A DNA stretch of 64,000 nt. It comes from Oceaniferula flava. Its GTDB lineage: Bacteria > Verrucomicrobiota > Verrucomicrobiia > Verrucomicrobiales > Akkermansiaceae. The stretch is taken from positions 310,001 through 374,000 of the forward strand of contig NZ_JAFBGL010000001.1 in NCBI RefSeq assembly GCF_016811075.1. Reading direction: 5' to 3'. Position numbers and translations under genes: made by a program. Shown here piece after piece: positions 56,117-64,000 of this stretch. The notes below the pieces were generated by a model. It saw nothing but the letters and a program-made list of their open reading frames with translations, was not told the DNA's origin and ran no database searches. Position 1 is the first letter of the stretch, and the number at the start of each line of letters is the position of its first letter.

Positions 56117-56206
56117 GGACAGGTGGCAGAGTGGTCGAATGCGCACGCTTGGAAAGCGTGTGAGGCAGCAATGTCTCCGCGGGTTCGAATCCCGCCCTGT
56201 CCGCCA
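56117..56206 (+). tRNA. tRNA-Ser (anticodon GGA)
   Basis: The acceptor arms GGACAGG (56117-56123) and CCTGTCC (56196-56202) pair perfectly, with discriminator G and an encoded CCA end. The D arm contains GTGGTCGAATGC, the anticodon arm is ACGCTTGGAAAGCGT with GGA, a long class II variable arm follows, and the T arm contains GGTTCGAATCC. It reads serine UCC and UCU codons. It is transcribed divergently from the EamA leader. Confidence 0.97.
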
Positions 56207-56208
56207 TT

Positions 56209-56274
56209 CTTCGCTCAAGCGCAGCGAAGAGAGAAGAATGCCCTTCATAGCGAACAGCGACGAAGGGCTTTTTT
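56209..56274 (+). terminator. double hairpin and terminator after tRNA-Ser
   Basis: A first stem CTTCGCT (56209-56215) / AGCGAAG (56223-56229) begins 3 bp after the tRNA CCA. A second stem GCCCTTC (56240-56246) / GAAGGGC (56262-56268) is followed by TTTTTT, a standard intrinsic terminator. Confidence 0.85.
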
Positions 56275-56296
56275 GTGTTCGAGGGGCGGAGAGTTC

Positions 56297-57742
56297 TTAC
56301 TTTTCATTCTTTGCCCGATAATGCGGGCTGCCTTCGAGCCAGTCGTAGTCGGCGTATTGGATGTTTTTGTCACCGGTCCAGCGGGGGCTTTTTGTCGTTG
56401 TCCCATTCCAGCCAGCGGGCCTTCATCGACTGCACTTTTTCCGGATATTTTGCCGCCAAGTTGTGTTTTTCGCCCAGGTCGTCTTTCAAATGGTAGAGTT
56501 CGACCCTATTGTTGCGGATGATGAGTTTGAAGTCTCCCTCACGGATCACTCCCTCGGGATCCATGTTGCGCGCGGTGTGCCAGTAGAGAGTCTGATGGGG
56601 GGCTTGGGTCGATTCCTGAGTCAGGTAGCTGCGGATATCCTTGCCGTGGAGACCCGCCTGTTGCGGCTGTCCGCCTGCCATGGCCAATGAGGTGGCCCCG
56701 ATATCGAGAGAGGTGATGGCGTCTGTTAGCACTTTGCCGCTGGCTGTCTTGCCCGGCCATTTGACAAACATGGGCACCCGGATTCCTCCTTCGTAGGATG
56801 ATCCTTTGGCCCCTCGAAGCGGTCGGTTATCGCTGGTTTTTCTCATCCCTCCATTGTCGCTCAGGAACCAGATCACGGTGTTATCGCTCAGTCCGAGGGC
56901 GTCGACCTTCGCCAGCAGTTTGCCGATCCCTTGGTCCATTTCGTAAACCATGGCGCCATAGATGGAGCGCGACTTCGGGCTGACTCCAGGCAGCTTGCTC
57001 ATCTTCTTGGGTGGAAATTTGGCGATGGTTTGCTGTGGCGCTTCCAGATCGAGGTGGGGCGCGTTGTACGACATGAAGAGGAAGAACGGTTTCTCGGTGT
57101 TCTCTACCAAAAAGCGGATACCGGCATCCGTCAGCTCGCGTGTGAGATACTGCTCCCATTGCACCGGTTTCCGGTTGTGAATCACGGGCAGTGTGTGCTG
57201 CAGATACTTGTGATTCAGGGGCTTTTTCATGGGCGAAAAGCGACCTTTGTAAGAGGGATGATCGAGCGGGAAATACATCAGTCCGCCGCCGAGGAAGTCA
57301 AACCAATCGTCAAAGCCCATGGCGTTCGGGTGTTGATCGTTGGTGGTGCCCATGTGCCACTTACCCACGCCTCCGGTGACGTAACCCTGCTTTTGCAGCA
57401 GGCTGGCGATGGTCTCCATTTTGGGCAGGCCCTGTTGGGGGTCGAAGGGGGCTGAGACGTTCTTGTAGTAGCCGAATTTCGATTGATGCTTGCCGGTCAG
57501 GAAGCCGGCACGCGAAGGGCCGCACATCGGCCAGGTGACATAGGCGGATGTGAAGCGCACCCCTTCTTTGGCGAGCTTGTCGAGATGGGGGGTGGGGATG
57601 TCCTTGCAGCCGTAGACGCCGAGATCGTTATAACCCAAGTCATCCGCCATGATGACGATGATGTTAGGTTTTTGGGCGGCTGTGATCACGCTGCAGCTGC
57701 CAGGAGTAACAGGGCGGTGAGCAGGGATGGGAGGCGCAACAT
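56297..57742 (-). pseudogene. sulfatase gene with two apparent frameshifts
   Basis: The main frame (57689-56370) encodes a family S1 sulfatase: 'KPNIIVIMADDLGYNDLG', the formylglycine motif CGPSR, GKWHMG and 'VIWFLSDNGG'. Two breaks stand out. (1) Upstream, an ATG at 57742 encodes a perfect signal peptide (MLRLPSLLTALLLLAAAA) in another frame that ends at a TGA overlapping the GTG that opens the main frame. (2) At the 3' end, inside a run of five C at about 56383-56387, the main frame goes to stop (PPLDR). A one-base shift would instead continue WTGDKNIQYADYDWLEGSPH to a TAA at 56297, a typical sulfatase tail. Both need single-base changes to restore a full exported sulfatase. It could be a decaying gene or sequence error. 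Confidence 0.7.
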
Positions 57743-57778
57743 CAGCGTGCTAGGATTCAGGTGAATGAATGATTGGGA

Positions 57779-59332
57779 TTACTTCTTGATGGGATGACTG
57801 GAGGAACGGGTGGATTCTAACAGATTTCGCATCTCTTTCACCACCTCCGGATATTTGCGATAGAGGTTGGTGGTTTGGTTACGATCTACCTCGAGGTTGT
57901 AGAGCTGGGCTGGGGGAGCGTTTTTCACAATCTTACCCTTTTGGATATCGCTGTTTTCATTGCCCACGAAGAAGATCGCAGCAGGTCCGCCAGCGCCATG
58001 GGTGCCAGGTTTTCCTCGGAAGCCGCCGTTTCCTCGTGCTGGGATATACATCCATTTCCCCTTACGGATCGCCAGATGTTTGGCGCTGCGTGGGACGATC
58101 ACGAGGCTTTCGCGCATGGGAACTTCAGGCTCATCGACCAGGGCGGGAAGCACATTGATGCTGTCGGCAAGTTGCTCGTCCGAGATGTTCTGCCCCGTCA
58201 CCGCGGCCAAGGTGGCGAGCATATCGATGCCACTGATCAACTGATCGGAGACTGTGTCGGCTGGGATTTTGCCAGGCCACTTGGCGATGAAGGGAACGCG
58301 GTGGCCACCCTCCCAGACGCCGAACTTGAAGCCGAGCAGATCGCCATTGATCCTGTGTCCGTCTTGAAAGGCATCTTGACCGCCCCGGTTGAACATGCCC
58401 CCGTTGTCGCTGGTGACAATGATCAGGGTGTTGTCGATGAGGTTATTTTTCTCCAGACATTTCACGATTTCGCCCACCTGCCAATCGAGCTCGTGAATGA
58501 AATCGCCATAAAGTCCCGCCTGGCTGGTGCCTTTGAATCGGGGGGCGGGAGTGAACGGGTGGTGGACGTTCGGTGAGGGGAAATAGAGAAAGAATGGTTT
58601 CTCCTTATTCGCATCGATCCATTGCACGGCCTTCTCCGCCAGCAGGGTGCCGGTTTTCTCGTCGTCGTAAATCGCATGCGCTTTCTTGGCGCCACCGATG
58701 CGATTGATGGTTTTTTTCCCGGCTTCCGGTGGATAGGTGGTGGTTTTTGAGTAGGGCTGATCGTAGCTGATCGGATCGTTGGGGTCGTAGCCCACAATGC
58801 CGTCGTTTTCCACATAGACGTAGGGGAAGCCGCTGTTGACCTTGGGCAGGCCAAAGTAGTAATCAAAGCCTAACTCCAGGGGGCCGGGGCGCAGGGGTTT
58901 GTTCCAATCGGTCTCGCCCTTGCCAAAGCCGAGGTGCCACTTGCCGATGGCGGCGGTGGCGTAGCCTCGGTTTTTGAAGAGCTGGCCAAGGGTGAGTTTT
59001 TCGGTATCGATCAGCAAGGGCTGCAGGTGATCGCACGGGCCCCAGATGCCTTTGCCGTTATTGGCTCGAAACGGATACTCGCCTGTGAGCAAGCCATAGC
59101 GTGACGGGGTGCAGACTGCTGAGGCCGAGTGGGCATCGGTAAAGCGGCGACCCGCCTTGGCGATGCGGTCAATGTTCGGTGTCTGCACCTTGGTGGCACC
59201 GTAGCAGCTGAGATCGCCGTAGCCGAGGTCATCGGCGAAGATGAGCACGACGTTAGGTGGTTTGGCCGAAACGCTTGCGGCTGCTAGAAGGCTGAGGACT
59301 AAGCCGGGAAGGTGTGTTTTTACGAAAGTCAT
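57779..59332 (-). CDS. exported sulfatase (family S1)
   Basis: 517 residues. Signal peptide with core LPGLVLSLLAAASVSA. Metal ligands in 'PPNVVLIFADDLGYGDLSC'; formylglycine motif CTPSRYGLLTGEY near residue 71; GKWHLG near 126; 'IVTSDNGGMFNRGGQDAF'. The C-terminal subdomain ends with 'YNLEVDRNQTTNLYRKYPE'. The Cys must be converted to formylglycine by a sulfatase-modifying enzyme or anaerobic SME, not present in this window. It would remove sulfate esters from a polysaccharide in the periplasm or outside. It starts 3 bp after the upstream hydrolase stop; part of a four-gene minus-strand operon. Confidence 0.9.
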   Translation of the reverse strand: MTFVKTHLPGLVLSLLAAASVSAKPPNVVLIFADDLGYGDLSCYGATKVQTPNIDRIAKAGRRFTDAHSASAVCTPSRYGLLTGEYPFRANNGKGIWGPCDHLQPLLIDTEKLTLGQLFKNRGYATAAIGKWHLGFGKGETDWNKPLRPGPLELGFDYYFGLPKVNSGFPYVYVENDGIVGYDPNDPISYDQPYSKTTTYPPEAGKKTINRIGGAKKAHAIYDDEKTGTLLAEKAVQWIDANKEKPFFLYFPSPNVHHPFTPAPRFKGTSQAGLYGDFIHELDWQVGEIVKCLEKNNLIDNTLIIVTSDNGGMFNRGGQDAFQDGHRINGDLLGFKFGVWEGGHRVPFIAKWPGKIPADTVSDQLISGIDMLATLAAVTGQNISDEQLADSINVLPALVDEPEVPMRESLVIVPRSAKHLAIRKGKWMYIPARGNGGFRGKPGTHGAGGPAAIFFVGNENSDIQKGKIVKNAPPAQLYNLEVDRNQTTNLYRKYPEVVKEMRNLLESTRSSSHPIKK

Positions 59333-59335
59333 TGC

Positions 59336-60907
59336 TTAGGGTGACTCGAATGAGATGGAAACCTTATCCAAGATCGGCTTGGACTCGTTCTCGGTGGTGT
59401 CTGTTAGTCGGATCTCGTATTGAAATCCGTAAGCGTCAGGCAGCTTGCTGAGATCGAGCTGAGCGGGAGTTTTTGCCACTTGCTTGGCAAAGCCGGGGAT
59501 GTAGTCGTAGCTTTCCTTGACCTCCTGCCAGTCGGTCCATTGGTCGGCTTTTTGATCGTTGTTAGTGTCCACTCCCACGCGCACTTCCACGCCATCAACC
59601 CACGGGCCGGAGCTGACGTAGTCGGTCTTCATCTGGGTCGCGAGGTAGAACTGGCCTTCGGCAAAAATGACATCCGGATCCGGGTGGCCGCTGCCGAGGT
59701 TGCCACAGAAGCTGAACTGCTGATCGATGCTGGATGAGGTGAACCAAGCCACGCTCATGGCTTTCTTATCACGGTGCGCGTCGGACGGATCGTAGTCGCA
59801 GAACAGGTAATACTGGCCGCCGACGGAGATCGCCGCCCAGTCGCCGAAGGCATTTTGCGCCGGCTCATGGATTTCGTATTTGGAAAAGGCCACTCGTTGT
59901 CCCGGCTTGATGCCGTGATGCACTGTTTTGCCCTCGTAGATTTTCCCCGGGTAATTCTCGCGGTCTTCCTTGTGCCAGTGCGGGTGCAGGAACTCGGCAA
60001 ACTTACCGGTCGACTTGCTGCGTTCGTCCACCGCCGGGTTCATGATTTTGAAATCGCCACGGCCATCAGGGCTGACCGCGTGACCCGCCAGAGGGGAGTC
60101 CCAGGCGTTGACGCTGGCATCGATCGGGCTCCAGTCCTCGTAGATGATGTGGAACTTACCATCGAGATCGCGGATGATGCCACAGTCGGATCCGTCCGAG
60201 GGATCTTTGAAAGCCATGCCGATTTTCTCGCCGATTTTGCCATCGGTGAGGTCCTCGTCGATGATCAGGTGCGGGTCCTGGTCGTTGGGGAAATCGTAGT
60301 AGAGGTAGGCTTTGCCATCGACCACTTCGGCGGTGGTCATCCATCTCGACTGCTTGTCGGAGACCGGACCGTGGTGCACCCAGTTGACCATGTCCTTGCT
60401 CTGCCAAGCGTGGTAGCCGCCAAGAGATTTTTCCAAACCTCCAGGCGCGTTGAACTGGTGAGGATGGGCGGTGGTGGTGAGTGGCACATCGAAGCCTTCT
60501 AGTTTGGCGGGTTTTCCGGCGGCGTTCGCTTGTTTGCCGAGCTGGCCGTATTTGCCAAACATCCAGTAGTTGTCAGGACCCATCTGAAGAAATACCGGAG
60601 CGTCTTTGAGATTGGACGGCCCTAAGTTTTTCACCGGCTTCCAGTTCAGCCAGACGGGCGACTGACTGATGGTTAAGTTGCTGGCACTGCGTTTCTTGGC
60701 AAACGACTTCATCGCGCTCTTAAACGTCGCCTTTTCCCCGGTGGGGGAAACCATGCCGTTCTTGATCTCCACCCCTTCTTTATGGGCGGTGTTTTTTACC
60801 CATTGTTCTTGGGTGTCCATGGTCCACTCCGCGGCTTGAGCCGAGAGTGTGAGGTTTCCTGCGATGGCTGCGGTGAGGGCGGCTGTGATGGTGGTGGCTG
60901 GCTTCAT
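59336..60907 (-). CDS. exported beta-propeller glycoside hydrolase-like protein
   Basis: 523 residues with a signal peptide ending LSAQA. The mature protein has five-bladed beta-propeller character, with repeated 'GYHAWQSKDMVNWVHHGPV', 'GKAYLYYDFPNDQDPHLI', 'KFHIIYEDWSPIDASVNAW', 'QYYLFCDYDPSDAHRDKKA' and 'HPDPDVIFAEGQFYLATQ'. This is the fold of clans GH-F/GH-J and of GH117-like enzymes. Acid residues in 'DCGIIRD', 'YEDW' and 'HPDPDV' are candidate catalytic groups. The exact family cannot be fixed by eye. Enclosed by sulfatase genes (5-bp and 3-bp gaps), it probably cleaves a sulfated or anhydro-sugar glycan after desulfation. Confidence 0.7.
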   Translation of the reverse strand: MKPATTITAALTAAIAGNLTLSAQAAEWTMDTQEQWVKNTAHKEGVEIKNGMVSPTGEKATFKSAMKSFAKKRSASNLTISQSPVWLNWKPVKNLGPSNLKDAPVFLQMGPDNYWMFGKYGQLGKQANAAGKPAKLEGFDVPLTTTAHPHQFNAPGGLEKSLGGYHAWQSKDMVNWVHHGPVSDKQSRWMTTAEVVDGKAYLYYDFPNDQDPHLIIDEDLTDGKIGEKIGMAFKDPSDGSDCGIIRDLDGKFHIIYEDWSPIDASVNAWDSPLAGHAVSPDGRGDFKIMNPAVDERSKSTGKFAEFLHPHWHKEDRENYPGKIYEGKTVHHGIKPGQRVAFSKYEIHEPAQNAFGDWAAISVGGQYYLFCDYDPSDAHRDKKAMSVAWFTSSSIDQQFSFCGNLGSGHPDPDVIFAEGQFYLATQMKTDYVSSGPWVDGVEVRVGVDTNNDQKADQWTDWQEVKESYDYIPGFAKQVAKTPAQLDLSKLPDAYGFQYEIRLTDTTENESKPILDKVSISFESP

Positions 60908-60912
60908 AAGTG

Positions 60913-62418
60913 TTATTTGTTATTTTTCCAAAGTTGAATGTTCTCGATGTCGTTCTGACTGGCCGATCCGGCGGTGCTGCGGCCCTTGCTGACGTCTGCT
61001 TGGAGTTGTTGGAGCAGTTGTTTGGCGACTTCCGGGTGGGAGGTGTAGAGGTTCTTGGTTTCGCCCGGGTCCGCTTCCATGTCGTAGAGCTGGGCGACCG
61101 GGGACCCCGGCTTGACTTGTCGCTCGGTAGGGCTGGTCCAGCCGCCGGAGCCTTTGGCCAGGAGTAGCTTCCATTTCCCTTGGCGGTAAGCAAAGTGGCC
61201 GCTGATGGAGTGGTGAATCACGCCCTGGCGCGTCGATTGAATCGGCTCGCCCTTGAGTGCTGGCGCAAAGCTCACACTGTCTTCGCCTGCATGGGGCGGA
61301 ACGGTGGTGCCGGCGAGCTCGGCGGCTGTGGCCATGAGGTCGGTTAGACAGATCGTCTCATCACTGGTCGATCCTGCTTGCACGCCCTTCGGCCAGCGCA
61401 CGATGAATGGCACGCGATGTCCGCCGTCCCAGAGGTCGGCCTTCGAGCCACGCAGGTGGGCCGAGGGGAAGTGGCCTTTCTTTTCCAAACGATCGATCTT
61501 AGCGGCCTTGGAGCAGCCGTTGTCGGCGGTGACGATGACCACCGTGTTCTCCGCGAATTCCGAGGCGTCCACGGCTTTCATGATCTGCCCGATCACGTGA
61601 TCCGTTTCCATCATGAAGTCGCCATAGCTGCCGAGGCTGCTTTTTCCCTTCCACTGCGCAGACGGCACGATGGGGGTGTGCGGCGAGGTCAGGGGAACGT
61701 AGATGAAGAAGGGTTTCGAGGCGTCCTGCTTTTTAAGATACTCCACCGTCTTGTTGCCGATGGAGGCTAACACTTGGTCTTTTTTAAAACCAGGAGCTGG
61801 TTTGGATGGATGATGGTTATCGGCCTCGCCGACAAAGCGATCGTTTTCAATCCAGATATAAGGCGCCATATCGAGTGAGGCGGAAATGCCGTAGAGGTAG
61901 TCAAAGCCACGGTCCACCGGGCCTTCTTTGATTTCGCCTTTCCAGTCGATATTCGTTTTCTTCGGCTTGCGCTGATCTTTTTTGCCCTCCATCACCGGTT
62001 TGCCGTCGAGCGTTGGCAGCTCCATTCCCAGATGCCATTTGCCGATCATGGCGGTGTTGTAGCCCTGTTGTTTTAAAAGTTGCGGCACAGTGAGTCGGTC
62101 GGCTGCGATGAGTGGTTTACTGTAGCCCCAGATGACTCCTTCTTGGAGATGGGTGCGCCAATTGTATCGGCCTGTCATCACGCCGTATCGCGTGGGCGTG
62201 CAGACCGACGAGCTGGAATGGGCATCGGTGAAAATCATGCCTTCTGCGGCCAGTCGATCGATGTGGGGCGTGGCAATTTTGCTTCGCTCAGGATTGAGGC
62301 AATGCACATCGCCGTAGCCCATGTCATCGGCGAGGATGTAAATGATGTTGGGCTTGGGCGCGGCATGGGCGACGAGAGCCAGGCAGGTGGAGAGGAGGGG
62401 AATGAGTGTTTTTTTCAT
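60913..62418 (-). CDS. exported sulfatase (family S1)
   Basis: 501 residues, first gene of the sulfatase operon. Signal peptide MKKTLIPLLSTCLALVAHA. Metal-binding 'KPNIIYILADDMGYGDVHC'; formylglycine motif CTPTRYGVMTGRYNWR near residue 73, with Thr where CxPSR usually has Ser. GKWHLGME lies near 130, and 'PLTSPHTPIVPSAQWKGKS' and 'VTADNGCSKAAKIDRLE' follow. C-terminal part 'PVAQLYDMEADPGETKNLY'. The substrate is a sulfated glycan of unknown identity. The promoter should lie in the 161-bp divergent space with ilvD; I see no strong consensus there. Confidence 0.92.
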   Translation of the reverse strand: MKKTLIPLLSTCLALVAHAAPKPNIIYILADDMGYGDVHCLNPERSKIATPHIDRLAAEGMIFTDAHSSSSVCTPTRYGVMTGRYNWRTHLQEGVIWGYSKPLIAADRLTVPQLLKQQGYNTAMIGKWHLGMELPTLDGKPVMEGKKDQRKPKKTNIDWKGEIKEGPVDRGFDYLYGISASLDMAPYIWIENDRFVGEADNHHPSKPAPGFKKDQVLASIGNKTVEYLKKQDASKPFFIYVPLTSPHTPIVPSAQWKGKSSLGSYGDFMMETDHVIGQIMKAVDASEFAENTVVIVTADNGCSKAAKIDRLEKKGHFPSAHLRGSKADLWDGGHRVPFIVRWPKGVQAGSTSDETICLTDLMATAAELAGTTVPPHAGEDSVSFAPALKGEPIQSTRQGVIHHSISGHFAYRQGKWKLLLAKGSGGWTSPTERQVKPGSPVAQLYDMEADPGETKNLYTSHPEVAKQLLQQLQADVSKGRSTAGSASQNDIENIQLWKNNK

Positions 62419-62579
62419 GAAGCTAGGGCTGCAGGATGAGCATACGGAATAAAATCGGGGCTCATTTCAAGAATGGCAACCACCATCCTCGAAAAGCGTG
62501 GCATGGGCTTCGCTTGCGCCTAGGGCAACATACAAACTTGTCTATTTACAATTATGTCCCGATCTCATAGCAACTGTGC

Positions 62580-64000
62580 ATGTCTGATTGCCGCCGCCCA
62601 TTTTCCTCACAAGTATTCGATGGCCCTGATCGCGCACCTAGCCGTGCGATGATGCATGCCGTCGGTTTTAAAAACGAAGATTTCGAGAAACCACAGATCG
62701 GAGTGGCCTCCACCTGGAGCCAGGTCACGCCCTGCAACATGCACATCGATCGTCTCGCCAACGAGTCCGCCAAAGGTGTCGATGCCGCCGGTGGTAAGGC
62801 CGTGATTTTTAACACCATCACTATTTCCGATGGAATCTCCATGGGCACCGAGGGGATGAAATACTCCCTCGTCTCGCGTGAAGTCATCGCCGACTCCATT
62901 GAAACCGTGGCCGGCTGCGAAGGCATGGACGGCGTGGTCGCCATCGGTGGCTGCGATAAAAACATGCCGGCATGCATCATCGCTCTGGCTCGGATGAACC
63001 GCCCCAGCGTCTTTGTCTACGGCGGCACCATCCTTCCCGGTTGTGCGAGCATTAAGGGGGAGGAAAAGGATCTCGATATCGTCTCCGTGTTCGAAGCCGT
63101 GGGAAAACACGCCGCCGGTGAGTTCTCAGATGAAGAGCTGAAGACCGTGGAGGAAAATGCCATCCCCGGCGAAGGCTCTTGCGGCGGCATGTACACCGCG
63201 AACACCATGGCCTCCGCCATTGAGGCGCTTGGGATGTCGCTTCCTAACAGCTCTGCGCAAGCGGCGGTTGGCGATGACAAGATGATCGACTGCTTCGATG
63301 CCGGCGCCGCCGTGCTGAACATGATCGACAAAGGCATCCGCCCACTCGACATCCTCACACGCAAGGCCTTCGAGAATGCGGTCACCGTGGTGATTGCTCT
63401 CGGCGGCTCCACCAATGCCGTGCTGCACCTTCTCGCCATGGCGCACGCCGCAGGTGTGGATCTGACCATCGAAGACTTCACCGAAATCGGCAAACGCGTC
63501 CCAATGCTGGCCGATCTGAAACCGTCGGGCAAATACGTCATGGCCGACCTGGTAAAAATCGGCGGCACCGTGCCACTGATGCGCATTCTGCTGGAGGCTG
63601 GTCTGCTTCATGGCGACTGCCTCACCGTCACCGGCAAGACCATGGCGGAAAACCTCGCCAATTCACCAATCAAGTATCCAGAAGACCAGGATATCATCCG
63701 TCCGCTGGATAATCCGATCAAGAAAGACAGCCACCTGCGCATCCTCTACGGCAACCTCGCTCCAGAAGGGGCTGTGGCCAAGATCACCGGTAAGGAAGGC
63801 AACAGCTTCACCGGCAGCGCCCGTGTCTTCGACTGTGAGGAAGACGCAATGAAAGCCATCCTTGACGGCAAAATTGTCGACGGCAATGTCATCGTCATCC
63901 GCCGCGAAGGGCCGAAAGGCGGTCCTGGTATGCGTGAGATGTTAGGGCCCACCTCCGCCGTCATGGGCCGAGGCCTCGGCGATACTGTCGCGCTGATCAC
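62580..64000 (+). CDS. ilvD: dihydroxy-acid dehydratase (3' end beyond window)
   Basis: 473 codons are visible without a stop. The sequence begins [20 protein letters not shown], then [10 protein letters not shown]. The iron-sulfur ligands are visible: TPCNMHID near residue 51, GGCDKNMPA near 124 (Cys, with the adjacent Asp-Lys of the metal site) and [14 protein letters not shown] near 200. '[14 protein letters not shown]' and '[18 protein letters not shown]' follow. The enzyme dehydrates dihydroxy-acids in isoleucine and valine synthesis in the cytoplasm. It is divergent from the sulfatase operon. An AT-rich stretch with TACAAT (62547-62552) may be its -10; no good -35 is seen. Confidence 0.95.
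   Translation, partial: MSDCRRPFSSQVFDGPDRAPSRAMMHAVGFKNEDFEKPQIGVASTWSQVTPCNMHIDRLANESAKGVDAAGGKAVIFNTITISDGISMGTEGMKYSLVSREVIADSIETVAGCEGMDGVVAIGGCDKNMPACIIALARMNRPSVFVYGGTILPGCASIKGEEKDLDIVSVFEAVGKHAAGEFSDEELKTVEENAIPGEGSCGGMYTANTMASAIEALGMSLPNSSAQAAVGDDKMIDCFDAGAAVLNMIDKGIRPLDILTRKAFENAVTVVIALGGSTNAVLHLLAMAHAAGVDLTIEDFTEIGKRVPMLADLKPSGKYVMADLVKIGGTVPLMRILLEAGLLHGDCLTVTGKTMAENLANSPIKYPEDQDIIRPLDNPIKKDSHLRILYGNLAPEGAVAKITGKEGNSFTGSARVFDCEEDAMKAILDGKIVDGNVIVIRREGPKGGPGMREMLGPTSAVMGRGLGDTVALI

Noticed and set aside
62554-62655. Short frame upstream of and overlapping ilvD as an attenuator leader
   Set aside because: It overlaps the ilvD start out of frame, no terminator hairpin follows, and it lacks a run of regulatory codons.
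63017-63611. Minus-strand frames of 160-190 residues near the right edge
   Set aside because: They are antisense to ilvD, whose iron-sulfur and active-site motifs are unmistakable on the plus strand.

Overview
The window is a dense, GC-rich bacterial chromosome segment with no prophage, IS element or CRISPR array. It most likely comes from a marine or host-associated member of Verrucomicrobiales (Akkermansiaceae/Rubritaleaceae type). The main evidence is a five-gene locus (32.4-39.9 kb) that matches the Akkermansia muciniphila Amuc_1102-1101-1100-1099-1098 pilus-like locus in order and sequence features, followed as I recall in Akkermansia by coaE and rho. Supporting signs are a PEP-CTERM protein, an archaeal/eukaryotic-type prolyl-tRNA synthetase, a Chlamydia/Verrucomicrobia-type Na+/H+ antiporter, several sulfatases, and few Shine-Dalgarno motifs.

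Layout. 0-8.4 kb: an outer-membrane beta-barrel protein, then a lipopolysaccharide-core cluster. It holds a tandem kinase, an InaA-like kinase, WaaG, WaaP, a WapQ-like kinase and a lipid A acyltransferase fused to a glycosyltransferase-9-like half, next to an orphan oligopeptide ABC ATPase. 8.4-13.8 kb: an RNase P-like RNA fragment and two large secreted carbohydrate-active proteins in somewhat AT-richer DNA. 13.8-32.2 kb: housekeeping and envelope genes (priA, an ECF sigma factor with a von Willebrand A protein, a cardiolipin-synthase-like enzyme, antiporter, ribE, lysC, metallophosphoesterase, beta-CASP nuclease, accD-folC, proS).

32.2-43 kb: the pilus-like locus, coaE, rho and a PEP-CTERM protein. 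43-55 kb: rnd, gyrB-gyrA, an AddB-like nuclease, a chitosanase-like protein and a lipoprotein. 54.9-56.3 kb: an EamA exporter behind a candidate leader-peptide attenuator, and a tRNA-Ser(GGA). 56.3-62.4 kb: a minus-strand operon of three sulfatases and one beta-propeller hydrolase. The last sulfatase carries two apparent frameshifts. 62.6 kb to the end: ilvD, cut by the window edge.

How the genes work together. The LPS enzymes build and phosphorylate a heptose-containing core. The PilM-like ATPase-fold protein, two single-pass membrane proteins, a periplasmic protein and a secretin would span the envelope as a type IV pilus/type II secretion-like complex. The sulfatases and hydrolases would desulfate and depolymerise sulfated glycans outside the cytoplasm. 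The most unusual items are the attenuator before the EamA gene, the acyltransferase/GT9 fusion, the RNase P-like fragment, a repeat hugging three start codons, and the broken sulfatase.
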